From contig OZ005653.1 in NCBI GenBank assembly GCA_963930645.1, positions 108,875,259 through 108,939,258 on the forward strand: 64,000 bases of DNA, read 5' to 3'. Of the stretch, positions 12,400-22,055 are shown piece by piece (the first letter of the stretch is position 1; each line of letters opens with the position of its first letter). The notes under the pieces were generated by a model. The model was not told where the DNA came from, did not search any database, and saw nothing but the letters and a program-made list of their open reading frames with translations. The position numbers were made by a program, and so were the translations under genes. The stretch is from Salticus scenicus (lineage: Eukaryota; Arthropoda; Arachnida; Araneae; Salticidae).

Positions 12400-12890
12400 A
12401 TTCGCCCCACCAAGGGGTGTAGGGGGCAAAATGTGATTTCACAAAATCCTTCATATCTCAGAGAAAAAACAGATATCCGTAAAATTTTTACTTTAAAATA
12501 TAGCTAATTTAATTATCTAAAAACCAATTTCTGAAATTTTAGAAGTTCTGTCTCCAAGAGGGGAAAGGGGGCAAAACGTGATTTCACATGCGCAAAACGT
12601 GGTTTAACATACTTCTATATATCTTAAACAGAAAAACATATATATGTGAAATTTTTGCTCTATATATCTAATACAAATACCTAAAAACTAATTTCTGGAA
12701 TTTTCGATATTCAGCCCTCAAGAGGGGTGGAGAGGGGGCAAAACGTGATTTGAAATAATCCTTTATATTGCAAACAGAAAATCATATATGTGTAAGATAT
12801 TTTTGCTCTAAAATATAGCTCCCATAAATAAGTAAAAACTAATTTCTTTAATTTTAGAAATTCGTCCCATGTGGGGCGGGAAAGGGGGCT
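12400..12890. repeat. tandem array, ~150-165-bp units, inside Helitron A
   Basis: The phrase GGGGGCAAAAYGTGATTT recurs at about 12423, 12567 and 12735, each time followed by a block ending in AACCAATTTCTGAAATTTT-like sequence. A fourth, truncated unit starts near 12880. Confidence 0.8.
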
Positions 12891-12899
12891 ATGGGGTAA

Positions 12900-13640
12900 A
12901 AAAAAAAAATAGTTAGACCGTTCAAAATTGGTGGAAATAGGTTTTAGAGACCTGCATGTCAAATGAGGATATTTTTGAAAGTGTAAAGCTATTAGGAGAG
13001 CCAGAAAGGTGCGTGTGGAGCGGAGGGAGCGGAGGGGCAAAAAGTAAAAATAGAGTTAGACCGTTCAAAATTGGTACATAAAGGTTTTTGATACCTACAA
13101 ATCGATTGCGGATATTTTCGAATTTGTAAAGTTATTAGGAGGGGCGGGAGGAGGGGACGGAGGGGCAAAAAATAAAAATAGAGTTAGGTCGTTCAAAATT
13201 GGTACATAGGGGTTTTTGATACTTAAAAATTGATTGCGGATATTTTCGAATTCGTAAAGTTATTAAATTGGTACATGGAGGTTTTTGATACCTACAAATC
13301 AATTGCGTATATTTCGAATTTGTAAAATTATTAGGATAGACGGGCAGGAGAGGTGAAAGGGCATAAATATATATTAATAAATAAGAGTTAGAGCGCTGAA
13401 AATTAGTGTTGTTAGGTTTTGAGGCCCGATAAATCGATTGCGGATATTTTCGAAAGTACAGAATTATTACGAAGGGCGAGAAGGGATCGGGCGCAGGGGT
13501 AAAAATAAAGAAATTCAGATAAAATGTTGGAAATTAGTATTATTAGGTTTAAAAGCCCGAGAGAATGACTGCGAGTATTTTTTAAAGTCTAAAATAATTA
13601 GGAGGGACGGGAACGGTAGGTGAAGGAGCATGCGAGCCTT
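12900..13640. repeat. tandem array, ~85-145-bp units, inside Helitron A
   Basis: GTTAGACCGTTCAAAATTGG-type starts occur at about 12912, 13054 and 13183, with more diverged units near 13265, 13387 and 13514. Each has a GATTGCGGATATTTTCGAA block and a G-rich spacer. The same CGTTCAAAATTGG phrase appears near 20257 in Helitron B. Confidence 0.8.
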
Positions 13641-13956
13641 GCTCCCTGTATGCGCTGCCGCAGGCAGTGGTGGCCCGAACCGATTATTCCACTGATGGGT
13701 GTTTTTTTTTTTAAATGTTTTTCCCTTACGATAATATAGTGATTCATAAAGAGTGCTGAACATAAATGCGCGCGCGCACAGCGAACAATTGCCTGCGCTG
13801 CCAAGGGCAGTGGAGGCCCGTTGCGACATTTTTTTCAATCACATTTTTTTTCTCTTTTTGTTTTCGCATGTTAAAAATTCATGCAATTTTGAGAATTCAT
13901 TAACTATAGTGATTCATTTAAAAATAATGACCAGCGAAGCGGGCGAGCGTGCTAGT

Positions 13957-14891
13957 ATATATATATATATATATATATATATACTCTTATTACTACAATG
14001 CATCTTCTTAATGTTTTATATGACTAAACATAAATGTGCAAATACTTATACACAGACACACACACACAAAGAAAGTTTGTGCACATTGGAACATAACGTC
14101 ATAAAAAAAATCTAAATATTACTCTTTTGCCAAATTTTTGGTGCGTAATTTTGAAGGTATCCTTCTTTTAGTCGTTTCCATTGCTATTTTGTTGTTGTTC
14201 TATTATAATTTAAAACAACAGCTCGTGAGCTATACGTGGTCGCCATACCTCAATCTTAACTTAATTAACTTGAGTGTCTAAGTAGAAATAGTACGAGACT
14301 CAAATTGAAATACAAATAAAGTTTTATTAGAGTTTAAGTGCAGGGAGGACACTTGGGCCAAACTCAATATCAAATTTTTAATAGCTTAAATGCGTAACTT
14401 AGATAAATGAAGAAAATATCTCACCAGCTGCAGATATTATAATAGGCTAAGAAATTTATTCACTAAATGATTGCCTAAGAACAATTCAATTCTACTCCAC
14501 ACACCACTCTACTTCACCCTTACATCAAAGATACATTCATATTTATAAATAATCTCCATCAACTCTAATCACTTCACTTATCAAACTCTAAAACCTCTTC
14601 GTATTCAATCGCGCTCCGCAACTTACTCTCTTCATTTAACAGGGAGCAGCCCCGCTCATCGCTATTAGAGCGATGTTGAGCGATTCAATGTCGAGACAAA
14701 GGGGACTACTGCGAGATTTATTGAAAATAAATAAATAAATAAAAAAAAATACAAAGTTTCGACAGGCTTGTATCCCAATATCGACAAAGGGCGAGAGAGG
14801 TTAAAATAATAATTGAGAGAAAAGTTCTTGGTTTGAATTGATTCTGGTCGATAAAGTTCATTTAGAGTTAATGAAGTAAAAAGCTGGAACA
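13957..14891. other. unassigned DNA between the two Helitrons
   Basis: A TA microsatellite (13955-13981) is followed by about 900 bp without a recognised gene. The 14240-14700 part is less AT-rich (CTCAAT, AATAAAGTTTTATTAGAG), but I cannot assign it to a family. Confidence 0.5.
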
Positions 14892-16026
14892 TCTCCTTAT
14901 ATTATTAAAATCTGCGCACATCTGTCTGTCTGTCTTTCTGTCTGTCTGTCTGTGAGAAATGCCTTGTCATCGCTAAAGCTCCGGCGCTAATGGTCGCATC
15001 GACTCGAAACCGGTGTCGACAGACGCATAATTTCTTCATCTCGACACCGCGATAATTCGCTAAGCGATGCGACCCTAATTAGCGGAGATATTAATTAAAA
15101 TGTCGACCCATGTCTGCCGAAAAATGACCCAGAATTCATGATTAAATGCTTAAAAAGCGACATTTTTACGGAAAAAGTGGGAAATAAATTAGAAATATCA
15201 GCCGTATTGTTACAAACAAGATACCATTGGAAAGTGCTTTTTTTTTCTCAATCCGATGGTTTAAACAGCTTATCGATCGGACAATTAGATTTTTTAAAAT
15301 TAACTAAACTATAAAAAAATGTTGGCAACAAATCACAAGAATCTTAGCTTTGCAGACGATAGTCTACAGTCTTGAACGGAAAGAAACCGGAGTAGGAAAA
15401 TTCCGGACCAGACTAATTATGTAGCTTTTCGCACGATCAACCCCATAGGTAAGTTCCGGACTAAACGTTGGTCCCGAATTTACCTATACGTTTCCACTCT
15501 ACTCTTGTAAACTGAGGGGTGTTTCACAAATAAAAATTAAATCAGCAACGATTGTCATAAGTGTTTTAACAATTTATACTGCTTAGTATTGTATTCATAA
15601 TTATAGATTCAAAAATTACTAATCCATATCAGTGAGATTATCCAATTGCTTCTGTACATTAAAATTAAAACTAAGTACTATAATTTTCCAAAAGAACTGA
15701 AAATACATTTTTAAAGAGTAAATCAGCAAACAAATATTTAAAATGTGCACATATTTTAGTTTACTATTAGTCTGAACGAATTTAAAATTTTAAATAGTTA
15801 AAAAAAAAAAAAAAAAAAAAAGAAATAATGGCAAACACTTTTATTAAAAGATCAAGATAGATTAAATAAATAAATATATATGTATAGTTCCTATTCATAT
15901 GACAGTAGATGAAATTTTGTTTTCGCGTCAAATTTTCGAAATGGAGTTTTAGCTATAATTACACGTTTTAAGATACCATAAATCCGAAAATCAGGTTTTT
16001 GACGGTTGGTTTGTGTGTTTGTCTTG

Positions 16027-16058
<32 letters not shown>

Positions 16059-16564
16059 TTAAATAATGAAATAAATATACACATAAGTCTCAGCATTTTT
16101 AAATAGTTTTAAAAAAAATCAAATAATAGCAAACACTTTTATTAAAATGTTAAGACAGATTAAATAAATGTATAGTTAAAAAAAAAAAAAAAAGCTTGAA
16201 TTAAATTACCAATTAATATGTGTAAGAGAAAGTAATAAATAAATAATAAGTACAAAACTTTGAAAAAACGCTGTTCAATGCAAGAACTCTCAACAATTGT
16301 TTGGGTTGAGAGAAATTAGGATTAATCCTCAGGCGAACAAAGTAGTCACGTTCTGCAAGCATAGCGATAGTGCACAAACTACACAAACACCTTCTTTGTT
16401 CATGCCTACATTTTTGCCTGACGAAAGGGCATGTATTCTTTCGAACTGAAACAATTGATTTCAGTTCTTACATTATATGGTGTTGTTTCAAAGTTTTGTA
16501 CTCATTACTTTTAAATTCCAGTTCTGTAGTGCTTTTTATAAATAAAATAAATCACTATTTTTAT

Positions 16565-17500
16565 TCCGTTACCCGACTACCTTAGATAATGGAAGTTCTG
16601 TATTCGTTCCAAAAATTGTATATCGAGTTTTCACCGTATTTATATGTTTCAAGGTATTCCGAGTCCAAAAAACTAGTTTTTAGCTATCGGTCAGTGTGTG
16701 TACGTATGAATGTGGGGAATCTTCTAGCTATCATATCTCCGAAACTATTAAAGATAAAACTACGAAACTTCAGAATTGAGACAGGTCTAGTGTACAGATA
16801 AATTTTCCAAATATTGGTGAAAATTGGATAACTTGAAGTGGAATATAGGAAACCGTAGGTAGGACCGTAAGTCTGTTTCTCAAAAACCGCTCTAACGATT
16901 TTTTTCAAAGTTGCTATATAAACACTCTATTAGATGTCCTCTCGAATTATATAGTTTGTTAATTTAGGAAAATGGATTCGGCGTTCTGTATAAATAGCTC
17001 AATTTCAGGTTTCGGAAGTGCATTTCTTTAAAAACGGCTGTAATTTTTTTTTTTCAAACTCGCCATATTAACTCCCTTTTAAATACCCTTTTGCATGTAA
17101 TTATTGTTTTCCGGTCAATAATTGTGTATGCCAAGTTTCGGTAAAAGTTGTTATCTCAAAAACGGCTCTAACGATTTTCTTGAAAATTATTACATAATTC
17201 CATTTCAGATATCCTTTGTAATATATTATTTGGTTTTTACAGAAAAATTAAAAGTCATCCCGATTGGGTAGATTAGTTTTAGATCTCGGAAATTGGTGTT
17301 TTACAAAATAAGTACCATTTTTGTCCACCTTATTTTTTAACGTGCTATGTAAACACTATTTTATATGTCTTTATACGTGTATCAAGTTTCTCTTCTGAAA
17401 ATTTTTAGGTGTCTACTTCTTTAGGTCATTTGTACGCCTTCTAAACACATTATCTCTAAAAAATGCATATAATACGTATAATAATGAGCAATGGAAGTCG
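16565..17500. repeat. dispersed repeat beginning CCGACTACC
   Basis: This block closely matches 63345-64000. Shared phrases include GATAATGGAAGT, CCGAGTCCAAAAAA, CATATCTCCGAAACTA, AGGTCTRGTGTACAGAT and ACGGCTCTAACGATTTTCTT. A shorter start recurs at 19157. The open frames inside lack protein signatures. I cannot name the family. The repeated 'AAAACGGCTCTAACGATTTT' phrase occurs two to three times per copy, so it may have an internal repeat structure. Confidence 0.75.
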
Positions 17501-17729
17501 TGTGGTTGTTTCACTCCAGATTTTTTTTTTTTTTTTAATCGCTTTATAAATAAAAACTAAAAAAGAATTATTGAAATCGTACAAACCACTTTCAAGGCCC
17601 TCCACTGCCATCGATGACGAAAAATATATTGCGCCCTATCTCCACCAACCCTATGTCTAATTAGAGTTTCCACGGTTTACGGCAGCGTCTTACCAACCAG
17701 GCACTTCAACTTGAGTATTTATTGTACTG

Positions 17730-18150
17730 CAGGTGGTCCGCTTAGGCTCCAATTTTCCCTGTTTACTAGTAGGATATATCGCACATTCTGCAGTGTATAA
17801 GTGCATAAGTTTTAATTTGAGTATATATATATATAACTCGACAGGTGGCGCTGTTACATTGAAATTATTCGGTTTATTTCAAAGCTGTATTTCAGCTTCT
17901 ACTGTGTGTAACTGCACCAGTTTTAACTTAAGTTTACATAGACCGATAGGCAATGCTGTTATGTTGGAATTTGCCTTGATTGTGAGAAGGCTATATCTCA
18001 GATTCCACAGTGTAAAACTGGTGCAGTTTTACACTGGTATATATCGGCCTATAAGTGGCGTTATCTGAATGCTATCTTAAAATTTTCTCATTTATTTGAA
18101 TTTTGTGTGTTATCTTCCACTGTAAATAAGAGCACAACTTTTAATCTATG
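17730..18150. repeat. tandem array, ~110-bp units (about four copies)
   Basis: Units share TGTRTAACTGCACCAGTTTTA-like, ATAGRCCGATAGGYRRTGC and GCTGTTAYRTTGRAATT segments, with substantial divergence. The 111-residue open frame at 17733-18068 runs through the array and is judged non-coding. Confidence 0.65.
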
Positions 18151-19154
18151 TGTATTCAGATGGATTATTATTTTTCTGTTATATTACTTATATAATTTTA
18201 TATCTTGTTCGGCTATTTCTGTTTTAGAATTTTGGAATTAGAAGCATAAGAATACGGCAGTGTTTAAATAAATTGTAATATAAGCATGTCTCTCTTAATA
18301 ATATTTTGCAGTGTATATTTTAAATTCTTGTTTTATAACTGTATTGTTATTTCATAGTAAAATGTTAATAAATCGACTGTAATTTATGTATTTTAATTGT
18401 TGATCGTATATGTATGTTTATAAGAAATAAAACATCTTAAATGTATCATATATAAATAGCGTTACGCTTATGTTTTATTGCATTTACACTTTATTATTAC
18501 TGCTGCAATTGAGTTCTATGAAATCTGAGTATCATCTACACATTGATAGATGAAAGGTCATTCATACGGAAATTAAAAAGGAAGGAAAATAGATTACATT
18601 ATAACCAAAACCACTATTTTATGCATATGCATGTATTAAACTAACTGTACCAAACTTATGCTACAAAACATTTAAAAAGCGAAGATTCCCTTTTAAACTT
18701 GTGACTGATCCCTCGCGTTTTACGAATCGAAAAGAAAGTTCTCCCATCCTTTCTAAAAAGCATAGGTACATTCCGGACCAAATCTTGGTCCGGAATTTAA
18801 CCATGGAATTGCTCGACTCCCCCACTTTTGGTCCGGAACTTACCTACACCCAAAGAAACATATCTGGTATTTAATGAGGTCACGTGTTTTTGTACTGCGA
18901 TTAAAAATTGCAATTTTCTATTTTCTTCAATTTTTCAAAATTCGCACATTTCAATTAGTATACAATCTTAACACCACAAAACAAACTTGCAGTTCAAATT
19001 TCATCGGTTTTGGTCAATAAACAAAAGATTTACATTTTAATTGCAAATTAAATTTTATCTTTACACGCCTGACATTTTATCTGTCGAAAGACGATGCCAG
19101 TTTCAAAACGACACTAATACACTTACGGTAAAAATATTTCTATTGCTATTTATT

Positions 19155-20240
19155 TCCATTAACCGACTACCGTAGATAATGGAATTCGAAATTTCACCTG
19201 ACTTACACGTTTTGAGGTGTCATGGCGCTGTAATAATTTAAAATTTCAATATTTAAAATTCTAATTATGTTTAATGTTTTTTTTTTTTTTTAATATGTCA
19301 TTCGATACACATTTTAAAGTACGGTTACATTATCGAAAGGGGAATTCGAGATTTCACCCGATTTACACGTTTTGAGGTCTCCTGGTTAGGTTTTCTTTTG
19401 CATCGCAATAGTGGAATTTGAGATTTCAGCTTATTTACACGTTTTGAGGTCTCCTGAATGGGTTTTCTTTTGTATCTCAGCTACTAATTAAAGTGTTGAA
19501 AGTGGAATTAGAGATTTCACCTGATTTACACGTTTTGAGGTGCCCTGAATGGGTTTTCTTTTGTATCTCAGCTGCTAATTAAAATAATTTCATAAGTAAT
19601 ACATCATTTGAAAGCTTTGTTAATTTGGAATTGAATAGTAGATTACAGAAATTCGATATCTCGACATTTCTCCTGATTTAAACGCTTTGAGGTATCCTGA
19701 ATGGGTTTCTCTTTTCTCTCAGTTACTAATTAAAAAAATTTCATAAGTAATACATCATTTGAAAGCTTTGTTGAGTTGGAATCGAACAGTAGATTACAGA
19801 AATTTCTACCGCCAGATGGCGCTGTAATATTTTTAAATTTCAATATTTGTATTTCTAATCATGATTAAATTTTTTTTAATGCGTCATTCAATACACATTT
19901 TAAAGTACTTTTACATTATCGAAAATGGAATTCGAGATTTCACCAGATTTACACGTTTTGAGGTCTCCTGAATCAGTTTTCTTTTGTATCTCAACTACTA
20001 ATTAAAATAATTTCATAAGTAATGCATTAGAAAGCTTTGTTGATTTGGGATCGAACAGTGAAATACAGAAATTTCTACCGCCAGATGGCGTTGTAATATT
20101 TTCAAATTCCAATATTTCAATTTCTAATCATGATTAAATTATTTTTAATACATCATTCGAAAGTTCTTTTATGTTATCGAAAGTTTTCACGAGATTTACA
20201 CGTTTTGAGGCGTCCTGATTAGGTGTTCTTTTGCATCTCA
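19155..20240. repeat. degenerate tandem array with ACACGTTTTGAGGTCTCCTG units
   Basis: The phrase GATTTCACCTGATTTACACG plus GTTTTGAGGT recurs about seven times between 19190 and 20215, alternating with ATACATCATTTGAAAGCTTTG and CCGCCAGATGGCGYTGTAAT blocks. Spacing varies from about 100 to 300 bp, which suggests nested units. It begins with the CCGACTACC start of the dispersed repeat at 16565. Confidence 0.75.
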
Positions 20241-20340
20241 GCTAATTGAGTAAAACCGTTCAAAATTGGTATACGTAGGTTAATTAGAAGGGGCTGAAAG
20301 GGTGGGGAAGAAATAGGCGTGCATCGCGCGCGTAACCCCT

Positions 20341-20945
20341 AACTTGTGCGCGCGCAGCGCGCACGGGACTGCGCTGCCGAAGGCACTGGGGACCCGGTCC
20401 GACTTTTTAACTGATGAGAAATATTTTTTTTAATTTTATTTTCTTAAGAATAAAAATTTGATTTGAGAAGGAATGCGTGCGCGCAGCGTGCGTATATCTT
20501 CACACGTGCGCGCGCAGCGCGCATGGGTCTGCGCTGCCAAAGGCAGTGGGTACCTGGTGTGATTTTTTACCCGATCAGAAATGAATTTTTTTAGTGGGCA
20601 CGAAGTGTCAGGGAAGGAATGCGGTCATGCAGCGCGTGTATCCTTAAACTTGTGCGCGCGCAGCGCGCACGGGAATGCGTGCCGAAGACAGTGGGGACCC
20701 GGGCCGACTTTGTACCCCATGAGAAATGATTTTTTTTTCTTTTCTTTTCTTAAGAATAAAAATTTGATTTGAGAAAGGATATTTGCGCGCAGCGCACGTA
20801 TACCTTCACACGTGCGCGCGCAGCGCGCTTGGGTCTGCGCTGCCGAAGGCAGTGGGGACCCGGTGTGAGTTTATACCCGATCAGAAATGAATTTTTTGGG
20901 GGGGTGCACGAAGGGTCAGGGAAGGATTACGCGCGCGCAGCGCGT
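20341..20945. repeat. CpG-rich alternating minisatellite
   Basis: Four units start at about 20341, 20501, 20646 and 20807. Each has the near-palindrome GTGCGCGCGCAGCGCGCAC followed by a GCGCTGCCGAAGGCAGTGGG-type block and GATNAGAAATGA. ACTTGTG-type and ACACGTG-type units alternate, giving a higher-order period of about 305 bp. One more unit sits right of the Copia insertion at 28093. CpG density is far above the surroundings. Confidence 0.85.
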
Positions 20946-21466
20946 GTGTTGTTGTAAAATTTGTACCCTTTCCGTGTTGATTCTCAAATTTAAATTTAAA
21001 TTCATTCACTACTTAAATATAATTTAAATGATTTACTTTATAATCTTTAAAGATTAAATTATTAATTAAATGAATTATAACGTTTAGTGCTATTATCTTT
21101 TTGATACTGCCATTGAGTTAAAGATATATTAAAATTAAAAATAAAAAGCTTAATGATAATTACTTTTAGTTAAATGTTATATTCCTTATTAGTATAATTA
21201 TGTTTAAGTCATTTGAAATATCTTTAATTTACTTACCTCATATTTAAAAGCATGTTTTGTTAAAATTAACTTAAAGAAAATATGTTTAAATCCTTTTACG
21301 GATTGTTCTTTTCGCTACCTAGCAAGGAGATGTTGTATTTTTCAACTGCTGAGTCTTGTGCTTAGCCCATAGATGGCGATAGACTCGTAGCGTCATGTTG
21401 CTATAGTTATGGGAGGCGTTGCCGTTGTACAGCATCAAGTAGCTGTCACTTTGAATCCGTTCGCGG

Positions 21467-21475
21467 CTATAAAAG
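21467..21475 (+). promoter_or_regulatory. TATA box in the 5' LTR
   Basis: CTATAAAAG about 520 bp into the LTR, after a relatively GC-rich stretch. The identical motif occurs in the 3' LTR at 27296-27304. An AATAAA signal follows about 340 bp later (21810), giving a standard promoter then polyadenylation order. Confidence 0.7.
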
Positions 21476-21809
21476 GAGGTAAGGAATATGAAATCGTGCT
21501 CTTAATCTTTTAGTTTCTTAAGCTCTTAAGCTTTTATGTTTTTTCAGTTTAGCTCAAAGTCATGAGCTGGTATTTCAATATAATTATAAAGTGTTTAGTT
21601 TTATTATGATTGTGAATTACTTTTTTGTGACTTGATATTTTTCGACGATACGTTTAGTGTATCTAGTTATGTCACAGTGTAAAAGATGTTTTCTATTTAA
21701 ACTCTACATGGCAGTGTATCTTAAAGGTGTTTAACCTTTCGTCAGCAAAGTTTTATTCAACTATTGTTTCTGCTCATTTAATGTTATTCATCATTTTTGT
21801 TTCAAGCTT

Positions 21810-21815
21810 AATAAA
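21810..21815 (+). promoter_or_regulatory. AATAAA polyadenylation signal in LTR
   Basis: AATAAA in AGCTTAATAAACTG, duplicated in the 3' LTR at 27932-27937. It lies downstream of the TATA box, as needed for terminal redundancy of the transcript. Confidence 0.6.
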
Positions 21816-21958
21816 CTGTTTTAATTAAACTTTTGTCTTCAATGAATGCCACACATATTTATCATTTTTATAGTTTATTAGAGGTGAGCAACTATCGTAT
21901 ATTTCACTGCTAACTCTGCTAACTTAACATATGTGAAAATTGTTTTTTTCACATTAAG

Positions 21959-21969
21959 TGGTTATGGGC
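21959..21969 (+). promoter_or_regulatory. primer-binding site for an initiator-Met half-tRNA
   Basis: TGGTTATGGGC begins two bases after the LTR. Its complement, GCCCATAACC, is the anticodon-loop region of animal initiator methionine tRNA, not its 3' end. Priming from an internally cut initiator tRNA is known for Drosophila copia, so the same strategy is inferred here. Confidence 0.75.
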
Positions 21970-22055
21970 GATTTGGCTCGTTGTCAGCGCATAGCATTTA
22001 AAATTTTGATAATAGTTTTTATGGCATTCTAATTGTTTGAAGATAAGAAATTGAA

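Larger units (their letters stand above)
12238..13955 (+). mobile_element. non-autonomous Helitron A
   Basis: The 5' end is TC followed by a TA-rich run and a CACTCACTCACTCACTCACA block, a pattern seen at arthropod Helitron heads, then GACTCATCAACGCACAGC. The 3' end has the short hairpin CCAGC-GAA-GCGGG followed eight bases later by the terminal CTAGT (13952-13956). No inverted repeats or target duplication are expected for this class. The interior consists of two minisatellite-like blocks and no Rep/helicase gene, so mobility would depend on proteins from elsewhere. Confidence 0.75.
15388..18851. mobile_element. 3.46-kb DNA transposon with compound inverted repeats and 8-bp target duplication
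   Basis: AAAGAAAC flanks both ends (15380-15387 and 18852-18859). The ends read CGGAGTAGGAAAATTCCGG and, inverted, GGGTGTAGGTAAGTTCCGG (15 of 19 positions equal). Inside each end a TTCCGGACCAA motif is followed by a 43-44-bp hairpin made of the same motif and its complement (15445-15487 and 18761-18804). An 8-bp duplication is typical of hAT and P-type elements. No transposase is recognisable, and the interior is repeats, so this is a non-autonomous copy inserted in the Helitron region. Confidence 0.65.
20950..21956 (+). repeat. 5' LTR of the Copia element
   Basis: 1,007 bp, starting TGTTGTAAAATTTG and ending TTCACATTA. The end position is fixed by where the two LTRs stop matching and by the adjoining TGTGT duplication. 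The terminal TA departs from the usual CA ending. Confidence 0.93.

Noticed and set aside
14200..14890. Possible LTR or retrotransposon 3' end (AATAAAGTTTTATTAG, less AT-rich)
   Set aside because: No matching second copy, primer site or coding sequence is present in the window.
17733..18068. 111-residue open frame
   Set aside because: It runs through a ~110-bp tandem array, and the translated units do not show protein-level conservation.
19155..20945. CRISPR-like regular repeats
   Set aside because: Units are far too long, variable in spacing and eukaryotic in context. They are minisatellites inside a Helitron.
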